Shown here one piece after another: positions 44,003 through 51,903 of a DNA stretch of 64,000 nucleotides. Under the pieces are notes generated by a model. It had not been told where the DNA came from. It saw only the letters and a list, made by a program, of their open reading frames with translations, and did not search any database. The stretch covers positions 1-64,000 of the forward strand of contig JBLXFD010000006.1 of the NCBI GenBank assembly GCA_048262455.1, read 5' to 3'. The translations under genes and the position numbers were made by a program. This DNA comes from Psychromarinibacter sp048262455. GTDB taxonomy: Bacteria; Pseudomonadota; Alphaproteobacteria; Rhodobacterales; Rhodobacteraceae. Positions within the stretch are counted from its first letter, which is position 1; every line of letters starts with the position of its first letter.

Positions 44003-44098
44003 GGCACGCCCCCTTCTCGCCAGCAGATTGATACCGGAGGTTCCTTAGCGCCCCCCCGTCGCCGGGGTTGGGATCGGTCCCTCGCTCTTCGTGAGGCG

Positions 44099-44127
44099 CA
44101 TGTAGGGGTGGTGGGGGATTCGTGCAA
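44099..44127 (-). promoter_or_regulatory. Probable speD promoter
   Basis: On the minus strand TTGCAC (44127-44122), 17 bp, TACATG (44104-44099), with transcription predicted to begin near 44092 and a leader of about 90 nt. No other promoter-like pair was seen closer to speD. Confidence 0.5.
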
Positions 44128-44204
44128 GCATTAGTTCTTCATCGAGGTTGAGAAATTCTGTCGCAGCGGGTGGAGAGAGGGTGCGGGCAAGGGCAGAAAC
44201 ATGA

Positions 44205-44218
44205 GGTATTATTATACC
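44205..44218. promoter_or_regulatory. Palindrome GGTAT-TATT-ATACC in the speD/rplM gap
   Basis: A 14 bp inverted repeat in an AT-rich patch of the 346 bp region between speD and rplM. It lies upstream of the rplM promoter and could be an operator or part of an AT-rich UP-like element. Confidence 0.3.
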
Positions 44219-44266
44219 TATTTATTAAGTAACTGTTTTCGCATGGGTAATCCGAGACCACCGGGC

Positions 44267-44294
44267 TTGACTGTGCGCGGGAAAGGCGTAGAAC
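44267..44294 (+). promoter_or_regulatory. rplM promoter
   Basis: TTGACT (44267-44272), 16 bp, TAGAAC (44289-44294), about 55 bp before the rplM start codon, followed by a GC-rich leader. Spacing and hexamers fit a sigma-70-type housekeeping promoter. Confidence 0.6.
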
Positions 44295-44348
44295 CCGCGC
44301 ATCCCGGCGGCGGGCGACCGCCGCGCAAGCCGAGACGAGAGTAGCAGA

Positions 44349-44813
44349 ATGAAAACCTTTACCGCGACACCTGCGGATATCGACAAGAAGTGGATCCTGA
44401 TCGACGCCGAGGGTGTCGTGCTGGGCCGTCTCGCGTCGATCGTGGCCATGCGCCTGCGCGGCAAGCACAAGCCCACCTTCACCCCGCACATGGACATGGG
44501 TGACAACGTCATCATCATCAACGCCGACAAGGTGCAGATGACCGGCAAGAAACGTGCCGAGAAGACCTATTACCGCCACACCGGCCACCCCGGCGGCATC
44601 AAGTCGCGCACGGCCGAGCAGATCCTCGAGGGCGCGCACCCCGAGCGCGTGGTGACCCTGGCGGTCAAGCGGATGCTTCCGGGCAACCGCCTGTCGCGCC
44701 AGCAGATGACCAACCTGCGCGTCTACGCCGGCACCGAGCATCCCCACGAGGCGCAGCAGCCCGAGGTGCTGGACGTCAAATCGCTGAACAAGAAGAACAC
44801 GAGGACCGCGTAA
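44349..44813 (+). CDS. rplM: 50S ribosomal protein L13
   Basis: Large-subunit ribosomal protein, 154 residues. The family stretches are WILIDAEGVVLGRLAS, RGKHKPTFTPHMDMGD, KTYYRHTGHPGG and AVKRMLPGNRLSRQQMTNLRVYAG. The stop TAATG overlaps the rpsI start codon by one base, so the two are coupled. Transcribed from the promoter at 44267-44294. Confidence 0.99.
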   Translation: MKTFTATPADIDKKWILIDAEGVVLGRLASIVAMRLRGKHKPTFTPHMDMGDNVIIINADKVQMTGKKRAEKTYYRHTGHPGGIKSRTAEQILEGAHPERVVTLAVKRMLPGNRLSRQQMTNLRVYAGTEHPHEAQQPEVLDVKSLNKKNTRTA

Positions 44814-45301
44814 TGGCCGATCAAGTGAATTCGCTGGAAGAGCTCGGCCAGGTCGCCGAGGGCTCCGCTCCGGTCGGCGAGACGGTCATCGACCGCGAGC
44901 CGCAGCGCGACAGCCTGGGCCGCGCCTATGCCACCGGCAAGCGCAAGGACGCCGTCGCGCGGGTCTGGATCAAGCCCGGCTCCGGCAAGGTGACGGTGAA
45001 CGGCAAGGAGCTGAACGTCTACTTCGCGCGTCCCGTGCTGCAGATGATCCTGCGGCAGGCCTTCACGGTCGCCGGGGTCGAGGGCCAGTTCGACGTGACC
45101 GCCACCGTCAAGGGCGGCGGCCTCTCCGGCCAGGCCGGCGCGGTGAAGCACGGCGTGTCGAAGGCGCTGCAGCTTTACGACCCGACCCTGCGCCCGGCAC
45201 TGAAAGCCGCCGGCTTCCTGACCCGCGACGCACGCGTGGTGGAGCGGAAGAAGTACGGCAAGGCGAAGGCACGCAAGAGCTTCCAGTTCTCCAAGCGCTG
45301 A
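44813..45301 (+). CDS. rpsI: 30S ribosomal protein S9
   Basis: Small-subunit ribosomal protein, 162 residues. An N-terminal extension of about 30 residues precedes the core, which begins GRAYATGKRKDAVARVWIKPG and ends in the conserved KARKSFQFSKR tail that contacts the P-site tRNA. A terminator follows. Confidence 0.99.
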   Translation: MADQVNSLEELGQVAEGSAPVGETVIDREPQRDSLGRAYATGKRKDAVARVWIKPGSGKVTVNGKELNVYFARPVLQMILRQAFTVAGVEGQFDVTATVKGGGLSGQAGAVKHGVSKALQLYDPTLRPALKAAGFLTRDARVVERKKYGKAKARKSFQFSKR

Positions 45302-45322
45302 TCCCCCGGGATTACCAGATGC

Positions 45323-45349
45323 AGGGGCCGTCCTTGGGGCGGCCCTTTT
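45323..45349 (+). terminator. Intrinsic terminator of rplM-rpsI
   Basis: Stem GGGCCG (45325-45330) and CGGCCC (45340-45345) with a TCCTTGGGG loop and a TTTT tail, 22 bp after the rpsI stop. Confidence 0.85.
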
Positions 45350-45367
45350 GCTTTGGGTTGGGTGAGG

Positions 45368-45612
45368 GGGCGCGGAACCAAGGGCCGCAGGCCCGCCGAC
45401 GCCCGGCTCATCTCTCCGCCCCTTCGTCACCTGCCGCGCGGGATCAAGGGCCGCAGGCCCGCCGCGCATCGCCGGGCCGCCCCCCGGCCCGGCGATTTGT
45501 TTGGGTTCGCCGCAACGCTCGGATGGCGCCATGACGTGGCAGGCATAAATCGCAGCTGCCCAAACGCTGGATCGCCGCACCGCGGCCCGTCGATGCGCGG
45601 CTCATCTCATAG
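45368..45612. repeat. R2 repeat, copies 2a (partial) and 2b (full)
   Basis: Two GGGCCGCAGGCCCGCCG blocks (about 45380 and 45449). The first is truncated after GCCCGGCTCATCTC (2a, to about 45430); the second continues through the full element, including CATCGCCGGGCCGCCCCCCGG, GGCAGGCATAAATCG and CGGCCCGTCGATGCGCGGCTC (2b, 45434-45612). It fills the convergent gap between rpsI and the DUF3237 gene. Confidence 0.8.
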
Positions 45613-45620
45613 CTCCTCCG

Positions 45621-46079
45621 TCACCGCACCGCGAACAGGTCCACCTCCACCGCCTGCGCCCGGCGTTGGCCCGTGCCTACGAACAGCGTGTTGTTGACCC
45701 AGGCATAGCGCGCATCGCCCGTCTCCAGCCGCGCCACCGTGCGCATGTAGTAGCTGGCGGGGTCCACCGTCTCGCCCCGGCCGATGGCGGCGATCACCTC
45801 GGGGGGGCCGTGGCGGGTGCCGATGTTGACGATCTCGATCAGCGCGCCGTCGTCCGTTTCAAACGCATAGCGGGTGTCGAGATGCGCCGCGCCGTCCCCC
45901 TGGATCGTCTGCCAGTCGGCGCCGAGGTCGAGGATCCGCCCCGACAAAGCCGGCCCCTCGACCCGGCCGCCCACGATGGGGATGATCCGCCGCTGGCCGA
46001 AGCGGCCCGCGCCCAGCTCGCGGATCGGGCCGAGTTCCACCGTCAGGGTGCAGACGTGTTCCAGCGTCGGGACTTGCAT
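45621..46079 (-). CDS. DUF3237 family protein
   Basis: A 152-residue beta-rich protein of the DUF3237 family; GGRVEGPALSGRILDLGADWQ, DTRYAFETDDGALIEIVNIGTRHGP and YMRTVARLETGDARYAWVNNTLFVG are its landmarks. Function unknown. An AGGAGG site precedes the ATG at 46079. It is the third gene of a ppk2-tetR-DUF3237 unit, with 9 bp between it and the regulator. Confidence 0.85.
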   Translation of the reverse strand: MQVPTLEHVCTLTVELGPIRELGAGRFGQRRIIPIVGGRVEGPALSGRILDLGADWQTIQGDGAAHLDTRYAFETDDGALIEIVNIGTRHGPPEVIAAIGRGETVDPASYYMRTVARLETGDARYAWVNNTLFVGTGQRRAQAVEVDLFAVR

Positions 46080-46088
46080 CAAGGCCTC

Positions 46089-46715
46089 CTACTTTTCCCA
46101 GGTGTCCGGCGGCACCAGCCCAAGCCCGCGCAGGTAGATGCCGATTCCCGCCTCCAGCAGGTCCTCCGGCGGGAAGGGCGAGCGGCTGCCCGCGGCGCCC
46201 CGCGCGAACAGCTCCACCACCCCGTGGCTCATCGCCCAGATATGGGCAGAGACCATGGCGGCGGGCGGCCGGCGGTCGGGGGGGATGTGCTGCGACAGCG
46301 CACGCGAGGCCTTCTCCAGCACATCGCTGGCGCGGCTGGCCACCAGCGCCATCTCGGGGCTGTGGTTCACCGAGATCCCGGACTCGAACATCGCGATGTA
46401 ATGGCCGGGGTGGCGGCGGGCGAAGGCGAGGTAGGCGCGGCCGCAGGCCTCGAAACTCGCCAGCGCCGAGGGCTGGCCGGTCTCGTAGGCGTGCTCCATC
46501 AGGTCGGCGAAGATCTCGTATCCCTGCCGCGCCGCCTCGGCGATCAGCTGCTCGCGCCCCTCGAAGTGGCGGTAGACGGCGGCGGGGGTCACGCCCGCGC
46601 GCTTGGCCGCCTCGGACAGGGTAAAGCCGGTGGGCCCCTTCTCCTCGATCAGCTCCAGCGCGGCCTCGACCAGCGCGCGGCGCAGGTCGCCGTGGTGGTA
46701 GCCGCGCTTAGCCAT
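46089..46715 (-). CDS. TetR/AcrR family transcriptional regulator
   Basis: A 208-residue repressor-type regulator. The N-terminal HTH is GFTLSEAAKRAGVTPAAVYRHFEGREQLI (about 29-57); the C-terminal ligand domain belongs to the TetR_C family with no identified ligand. Its start overlaps the ppk2 stop by 8 bp, so it may control ppk2 and DUF3237, with which it is probably co-transcribed. Confidence 0.88.
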   Translation of the reverse strand: MAKRGYHHGDLRRALVEAALELIEEKGPTGFTLSEAAKRAGVTPAAVYRHFEGREQLIAEAARQGYEIFADLMEHAYETGQPSALASFEACGRAYLAFARRHPGHYIAMFESGISVNHSPEMALVASRASDVLEKASRALSQHIPPDRRPPAAMVSAHIWAMSHGVVELFARGAAGSRSPFPPEDLLEAGIGIYLRGLGLVPPDTWEK

Positions 46716-47577
46716 GCCAGAGGTCGGGGCCTCCGCAGATCTTCGGGTCGGGGGCGCAGGCGGCCTCGGCCAGCTTGCCGTCGTAGTCGATCCCGCACAG
46801 CACGGCCCGCAGCGCCGCCACCCGCGCCCGGCGCTTGTCGTCGGACCGCACGATGGTCCAGGGCGCGACGTCGGTATGGCTGCGCTCGAAGGTCTCGGCG
46901 ATGGCCCGGGTGTATTCGTCCCACTTCTTCAGCCCTTCGACGTCCACCCAGCTCAGCTTCCACTGCTTCAGCGGGTCCTTCTCGCGCGCAAGGAAGCGGC
47001 GCAGCTGTTCGGCCCGGCCCACGTTGAGCCAGAGCTTGACGAAATGGATGCCCTCGCCGACCAGCATCCGCTCGAAGGCCGGGAGCTGATCGAAAAAGCG
47101 TTCCCGCTGCGGGTCGGTGCAGAAGCCGAAAACCTTCTCGACCACGCCGCGATTGTACCAGGAGCGGTCGAACAGCACGATCTCGCCGGCGGTGGGCAGT
47201 TCCTCGACGTAGCGCTGGAAGTACCACTCGCCCGCCTCCCGGTCCGAGGGTTTCGACAGCGCCACCACCCGCGCCACCCGGGGATTAAGGTTCTCGCGGA
47301 AGCGCTTGATGGTGCCGCCTTTTCCGGCAGCGTCGCGCCCCTCGAAGATCACCACCACCCGCTTGCCCGTGGCCTTCACGTCGGCCTGCAGCTTGACCAG
47401 TTCCAGCTGCAGCGCCGCCATCGCCGCCTCGTAGTCGCCCCGGTCCATGCGGTCGTCGTAAGGATAGGTCGGCCCCAGCACGGTCTCGCCCTCGCGCGCC
47501 AGCACGGCATCGCGCACCTCGCGGGGGGCGTGGTTCTCGAAATACTCGGTGATCGCGCCGTCGAAGGGCAGGGCCAT
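46708..47577 (-). CDS. ppk2: Polyphosphate kinase 2
   Basis: Phosphorylates nucleoside mono- or diphosphates with polyphosphate. The 289-residue single-domain protein has Walker A FEGRDAAGKGGTI near residue 71, Walker B LFDRSWYNR near residue 136, and the KFW-type WLNVGRAEQLRRFLAR lid region. The ATG at 47577 has AGGAGG 6 bp upstream; the Met 5 residues earlier lacks one. Whether it prefers GDP, ADP or AMP is not visible. Confidence 0.92.
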   Translation of the reverse strand: MALPFDGAITEYFENHAPREVRDAVLAREGETVLGPTYPYDDRMDRGDYEAAMAALQLELVKLQADVKATGKRVVVIFEGRDAAGKGGTIKRFRENLNPRVARVVALSKPSDREAGEWYFQRYVEELPTAGEIVLFDRSWYNRGVVEKVFGFCTDPQRERFFDQLPAFERMLVGEGIHFVKLWLNVGRAEQLRRFLAREKDPLKQWKLSWVDVEGLKKWDEYTRAIAETFERSHTDVAPWTIVRSDDKRRARVAALRAVLCGIDYDGKLAEAACAPDPKICGGPDLWHG

Positions 47578-47620
47578 GTCAACCTCCTTCACTTTGCCCG
47601 CAGTATGGCGAAAGCGGGGG

Positions 47621-48613
47621 TCAGCGCAATCCGGCCCGCGCGGCGGCGCGGTCGATGGCGTCGATGACCACGGGGGCGGCCACGTGGTGCGGCATGTGGC
47701 CGACGCCGGGCAGGCGCACGAGGTTGGCGCCGGGGATCTGCTGCACCAGCCGGTCGGAATGCACCTCGATCGGCACGATGGAGTCGGCGGTGCCGTGCAC
47801 GATCTCCACCGGCACCCGGATCGAGGGATAGCGCGCCGACATCTCCACCAGGTGCGGGCGCAGGGAGTTCACTTGCCGGGCATTGGCTCGCAGGCTCTCG
47901 CGCCGCAGGGTGAGGCCAATGCCGATGTGCTCGGCATAGCCGGGCACCGGCTTTTGCGGGGCGAAGATCGATTCCAGCGCCCCCCGCGCCCGGTCGGTGG
48001 GCGAGACCGCCGTCAGCAGCGGCACCAGCGCCGAGCCGCCGAAACCCGAGGCCAGCACCCGGTACTGCGCGTCCAGCGTACCCGGCCACGGCTCCGACGC
48101 GCCGGCCACGATCACCAGGCCCGCCACGTTCTGCGGCCGCTCCAGCGCCCAGGCCAGCGCCACCGCGCCGCCGTAGGACTGGCCCAGCACGATGGGACGC
48201 GTGGCCCCCAGCTGCGCCGCCGCCGCCTGCAGCAGCCGCGCCTGTTCGGCGGGGCTTTCCGCGGCGCTGTTGAAGGGGCCGCCGTAGCGGTCGCTGGCGC
48301 GGTCGGTGTAGCCAAGGCCAGGGCGGTCGAAGACCAGCACCCGGTAGCGGTCCTTGACCTGGTCGACGAAGCGGAAGGTGAAGTCGCGCGCGTTGCCGCT
48401 GGCCCCGTGGATCAGCACCAGGTCCGGCCCGCGCCCCTCCACCACCACGTGCACCCGCTTGCCGTCCACGGTGACGAAGCGGCCCTCGGGCGGGTAGGTG
48501 GCCTCGGCGGTGGCCTCGTTGCGGCTGGCGGCACGGTCCACGGCCACGCCGCAGCCGGTCAGCAGGACCGCTGCGGCGAGGGTGAGGCTAGCGGCCAATT
48601 TCCTGAATGTCAT
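47621..48613 (-). CDS. Lipoprotein alpha/beta hydrolase
   Basis: A 330-residue exported lipoprotein. The signal peptide ends in the lipobox LLTGC with Cys at residue 21; the alpha/beta-hydrolase fold has the HGASGNARDF oxyanion region, VFDRPGLGYTDR, the nucleophile elbow VLGQSYGGAVAL (Ser near 146) and the closing GVGHMPHHV histidine. Its start overlaps metA by 26 bp. Substrate unknown; periplasmic, membrane-anchored esterase or haloperoxidase-like hydrolase is the likely type. Confidence 0.85.
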   Translation of the reverse strand: MTFRKLAASLTLAAAVLLTGCGVAVDRAASRNEATAEATYPPEGRFVTVDGKRVHVVVEGRGPDLVLIHGASGNARDFTFRFVDQVKDRYRVLVFDRPGLGYTDRASDRYGGPFNSAAESPAEQARLLQAAAAQLGATRPIVLGQSYGGAVALAWALERPQNVAGLVIVAGASEPWPGTLDAQYRVLASGFGGSALVPLLTAVSPTDRARGALESIFAPQKPVPGYAEHIGIGLTLRRESLRANARQVNSLRPHLVEMSARYPSIRVPVEIVHGTADSIVPIEVHSDRLVQQIPGANLVRLPGVGHMPHHVAAPVVIDAIDRAAARAGLR

Positions 48614-49505
48614 ATGGCGTTGTCTGGTATATCTGGTTGATCCAGTTGCCATATAGAAGGTGCGCGTGACTTCTCCAGCGATTGGTGGGGGTCTTCGCGG
48701 GATCGTCATCTGGGTAGTAGTTCATCGGCACGTTGATCTCGGTGCCCGCCGCGACGTCGCGGTCGTACTCTTCCTTCAGGGTGCCGCTGTCATACTCCAG
48801 GTGATTGAAGATGTAGAGCGCGCGGTTCTCGGCGTCCTCGATCAGGCAGGGCCCGGCCGCGTCCGAGGCCAGCAGCGTCGTCAGCCCGGGCTGCGCGTCC
48901 ACCTCGCCCTGGCGGATCTCGGTCCAGCGGCTGACGGGGATGACGCAGTCGTCCGAGAAGCCGCGCAAATAGGGCGAGGCGGGGGAAAGGTTGCGGTGGC
49001 GGAAGCAGCCGAAGCGCTTGGCCTCCAGCAGGTGCTTCTCCACCCGCCGGTGATGCCAGAGCATCGCCATCCCGCCCCAGCAGACGCCGAAGGTGGAATG
49101 CACCCGGCGCTTGGCCCAGTCCATGACCTCGCGCAGCTCGTCCCAGTAGGTCACCGCCTCGAAGGGCAGGTGCTCGATCGGGGCGCCGGTGATGATCAGC
49201 CCGTCGAAGGTCTCGTCCTTCACCTCCTGGAAGGGGCGGTAGAAGGCCTCCATGTGCTCGGCCGCGGTATTGCGCGCCTGGTGCTCGGTCATGCGGATCA
49301 GCTGCAGGTCGATCTGCAGCGGCGTGGCGCCGATCAGCCGGGCGAACTGGGTCTCGGTCTGGATCTTCTTGGGCATCAGGTTCAGCAGCCCGATGCGCAG
49401 GGGGCGGATGTCCTGCCGCGCGGCCGCGTCCTGGCCCATCACCATCACGCCCTCGCGGTCCAGTACCGAGAAGGCGGGAAGTTCGGAGGGCAGGGTGATG
49501 GGCAT
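48588..49505 (-). CDS. metA: Homoserine O-acyltransferase MetA
   Basis: First step of methionine synthesis from homoserine (O-succinyl- or O-acetylhomoserine). The 305-residue protein has the N-terminal LRIGLLNLMPKKIQTETQFARL stretch, the catalytic cysteine in STFGVCWGGMAMLWHH (about residue 142), and a C-terminal FNHLEYDSGTLKEEYDRD with catalytic His and Glu. Whether it is succinyl- or acetyl-specific is not visible. The 43 bp upstream gap is too short for a SAM riboswitch. Confidence 0.93.
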   Translation of the reverse strand: MPITLPSELPAFSVLDREGVMVMGQDAAARQDIRPLRIGLLNLMPKKIQTETQFARLIGATPLQIDLQLIRMTEHQARNTAAEHMEAFYRPFQEVKDETFDGLIITGAPIEHLPFEAVTYWDELREVMDWAKRRVHSTFGVCWGGMAMLWHHRRVEKHLLEAKRFGCFRHRNLSPASPYLRGFSDDCVIPVSRWTEIRQGEVDAQPGLTTLLASDAAGPCLIEDAENRALYIFNHLEYDSGTLKEEYDRDVAAGTEINVPMNYYPDDDPAKTPTNRWRSHAHLLYGNWINQIYQTTPYDIQEIGR

Positions 49506-49548
49506 CGGCAGGCTCCTCTGGGCCGGGCAGGGCTAGATAGGCGCGATT

Positions 49549-50409
49549 TCAGCGGCGCTCAAGGGCGCGGGCCACCAGCGCCTCGAACCCCTCGGCGTCG
49601 CGCAGGGCCGCGACCTCTTCGGCGGTGACGGTGACGCCCCAGTTCTCGGCCATGGCCCGGTAGCGCGGCTGCCGGTGCGCCAGCGCCCGGGCGTAGGTCC
49701 AGCGCACGAAGGCGTCGGGGTCCACCTCGGCCTCGGCGCGCCCGGTCTCGGCCCGGTAGTCGGCCCAGGCATTGGCCAGGAACTGCGGCTGGTAGTACAT
49801 CGGCTTGGGCGCCCGGTCGAAGCGGCGCACCAGTTCCGCGGTATGGGCCTCGCTGCCCTCGATCCAGACCAGCAGCGCCGCCTGGGACAGGGCGGTCATC
49901 ACCGGGTCCTCCGGGTCGTCCGGCTCCACCACCTCGCAGATCGAGCCGCCGGAATCGCAGACGAAATGCGGGTAGCCGTAGATCTCCTGCGCCCGGTCGA
50001 TGAAATGCGCGGTGTCCAGCAGCGCGCCGATCTCGGCCACCCGGTGCTGTTCCTGCCGGCGCATGTACTCGTCGAAGGCCAGGCCGCCCTTTTCCGGGTT
50101 GCCGGGCTTGCCGAGATAGGTCGACAGGGGCGCGAGGTTGTCGAAGGTGATGTTGGACCCGATGTAGATCGAATCGGTCATCAGCAGCTCGCGCAGAAAC
50201 GGAACCCGCATCGCCTCGCGCTTGGCGTTGTCGGCGATGTGCTCGCCCATGTAGCGGGTGCCGATGCGGTAATCGATGGAGTAGTGGAACCACCCCCCCG
50301 AGGCGCGCAGCAGGCTGGACAGGTGGGTCTTGCCGAGGCCCGACATGCCGAACAGCAGCACCTTGCGCCGCTCCGCCCGCTGCCACGCCTGCGCGCTGTC
50401 GTAGATCAT
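49549..50409 (-). CDS. P-loop ATPase of unknown function
   Basis: A 286-residue cytoplasmic protein with Walker A FGMSGLGKTHLS near residue 22, a VCDSGGSICEVVEP segment and LVWIEGSEAHTAELVRRFDRAPKPMYYQ. The ATG at 50409 has GAAGGG just upstream. It lies upstream of metA on the same strand. It is a conserved Rhodobacteraceae-type ATPase with no known role; kinase activity is not excluded. Confidence 0.7.
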   Translation of the reverse strand: MIYDSAQAWQRAERRKVLLFGMSGLGKTHLSSLLRASGGWFHYSIDYRIGTRYMGEHIADNAKREAMRVPFLRELLMTDSIYIGSNITFDNLAPLSTYLGKPGNPEKGGLAFDEYMRRQEQHRVAEIGALLDTAHFIDRAQEIYGYPHFVCDSGGSICEVVEPDDPEDPVMTALSQAALLVWIEGSEAHTAELVRRFDRAPKPMYYQPQFLANAWADYRAETGRAEAEVDPDAFVRWTYARALAHRQPRYRAMAENWGVTVTAEEVAALRDAEGFEALVARALERR

Positions 50410-50459
50410 CCCTTCCCCCGGCGATGGTTTCTTCTGGTCAGAAGTATCCTGGGGGGTTT

Positions 50460-50640
50460 GGGGGGCAAAGCCCCCCATTGCAAGTGAAAGCGCGCGCCGA
50501 AGGCGCTCTGCCGGATTGGTTTTTTCGCGGTGGTCGCGGGGGGATCGAACCGCCTTCGGCGGTCCGATCCGTGGGGGGCGCTGCCCCCGTCCCGGGCCGG
50601 GGCCCGGGACTCCCCCGGGATACTTGGAACCGGAAGAAAC
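50460..50640. repeat. Rhodobacteraceae-type intergenic hairpin repeat, copy 2 (with extra hairpins)
   Basis: A run of strong hairpins: GGGGGGC-AAA-GCCCCCC (50460-50476), GGATCG...CCGCCTTCGGCGG...CGATCC (about 50541-50570), GGGGGGCGCTGCCCCC (about 50574-50588), GTCCCGGGC-CGGG-GCCCGGGAC, then CCCCCGGGATACTTGG and AACCGGAAGAAAC. The end part matches 18970-19040. It lies between fadL and the P-loop ATPase on the opposite strand to both. Confidence 0.75.
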
Positions 50641-50650
50641 CCGAGTGGGG

Positions 50651-51772
50651 TCAGAAACTGAAGCCGATCTTCAGGCCGAAGGCCAGCGCGGTGTTGTCGG
50701 TGAAGTTGCCGCCGGGGGCGGGGCCGACCTTGGTGACCGCGTCGCCGATCCAGATGTGCCGCACCCCGGCCTGGATCTTCATCTCGTCCTGGGTATAGGT
50801 CACGCCGAGCCCCAGCGAGGTCTGCCCGTCGGTGGGCGAGAGGTTGGACTTGCGCCCGCCTGTGGCCGGCTCGTGGCTGGCGGAGACGGCGACGGCCCAG
50901 GTCTCGTTCAGCTGCCGGCCTACGCCGAGGGTGTAGGTGATGGTGTCGTCATCGTAGGAGACCAGCGGGCTGCCGATGGTAGTGGTATAGGCCCGGGGCG
51001 CGATCTCGAAGTCGCTCCAGTTCACCCAGCGCACGCCGCCGAACACCAGCGTTCCCGGCGCTACACCGGTCTGAAAGTCGAGGTTCACCGACTGCGGCGT
51101 GTCCACGGTGGTGGTGGAGTTGATCGCCGGGCCGGCGCCGAAGGTTTCGGTGGTGGGCATGTCGTGGCGGATCTTGGAGTTGTAGGTCAGCGCGACCCGC
51201 AGCGCGATCTCGGGCCGCTCGTAGGCCACGCCCAGCACGTAGCCGATGCCGTCGTCGTCGCGCGCGGTGCCGGAATAGCCGCCCGCGAAGGGCACCACCG
51301 CCATGGCGCCCAGCCGCTGGTAGCGCAGGCCGCCGTGCACCGAGAAACCGCGGCCCAGCTTGTAGCGGCCCAGCGCGGTCAGCGCGTCCGCGTTCAGCTG
51401 CGCGGTGGAGCCGCCGGCGAAATAGCCGGTGGAAGTGGCGGGGGGGTAGGCCACGTCGGCGCCGAAGGGCTCGTCGTAGATCAGCGCGAAGTCGAACTTC
51501 GGCGTCAGCGCGAACTTCAGCGCGACCCCGATGGTGCCGTAGCTCTTCGTCATGTCGCCGGAGTTGCTGCCCACGACGCCGGCGCCGGTGAACAGCTGGG
51601 TGCCCGAGACCTCCGGGCTGACCGAGGTGAAGGAAAACTCGATCCGGTTGCCTTGCTCGAACAGGATGCCGATCGGCTGGCCGGAGCGGTCGACGGCGCC
51701 CGCGCCCGCGGTGGTGGCCGCGGCGGCGACGGTGGCGGCGGCGGCAAGCGTTCTGATAGCAGTGTTACTCAC
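50651..51772 (-). CDS. Outer-membrane protein of the FadL/OmpP1/TodX family
   Basis: A 373-residue precursor with a signal peptide (about 1-24, ends TTAGAGA) and a beta-barrel of 14 or so strands; YERPEIALRVALTYNSKIRHDM, SVNLDFQTGVAPGTLVFGGVRWVNWSDFEI and the C-terminal NTALAFGLKIGFSF are FadL-like, with the terminal Phe. It is expected to take up hydrophobic compounds. The start is a GTG at 51772 with GGAGGG upstream. Confidence 0.88.
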   Translation of the reverse strand: MSNTAIRTLAAAATVAAAATTAGAGAVDRSGQPIGILFEQGNRIEFSFTSVSPEVSGTQLFTGAGVVGSNSGDMTKSYGTIGVALKFALTPKFDFALIYDEPFGADVAYPPATSTGYFAGGSTAQLNADALTALGRYKLGRGFSVHGGLRYQRLGAMAVVPFAGGYSGTARDDDGIGYVLGVAYERPEIALRVALTYNSKIRHDMPTTETFGAGPAINSTTTVDTPQSVNLDFQTGVAPGTLVFGGVRWVNWSDFEIAPRAYTTTIGSPLVSYDDDTITYTLGVGRQLNETWAVAVSASHEPATGGRKSNLSPTDGQTSLGLGVTYTQDEMKIQAGVRHIWIGDAVTKVGPAPGGNFTDNTALAFGLKIGFSF

Positions 51773-51844
51773 GTAAATTCCCTCCCTCGGACAACATGTC
51801 CGTCCGCGGAAAGGGATAAATAAGGAGGAAACACCCGGTCAAAT

Positions 51845-51861
51845 CGTGACGCCGCGTCACG
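51845..51861. promoter_or_regulatory. Perfect palindrome CGTGACG-CCG-CGTCACG upstream of fadL
   Basis: A 17 bp inverted repeat in the 131 bp between EamA and the FadL-like gene, followed further out by another TGTCACC. It is a candidate operator for the porin gene. Confidence 0.4.
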
Positions 51862-51903
51862 GATCGCTCGCGTCAAGGGTGTAACTTTCGTGTCACCAAA
51901 ACG

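Noticed and set aside
49506..49548. SAM riboswitch upstream of metA
   Set aside because: Only 43 bp separate metA from the upstream gene, too short for any SAM riboswitch class.
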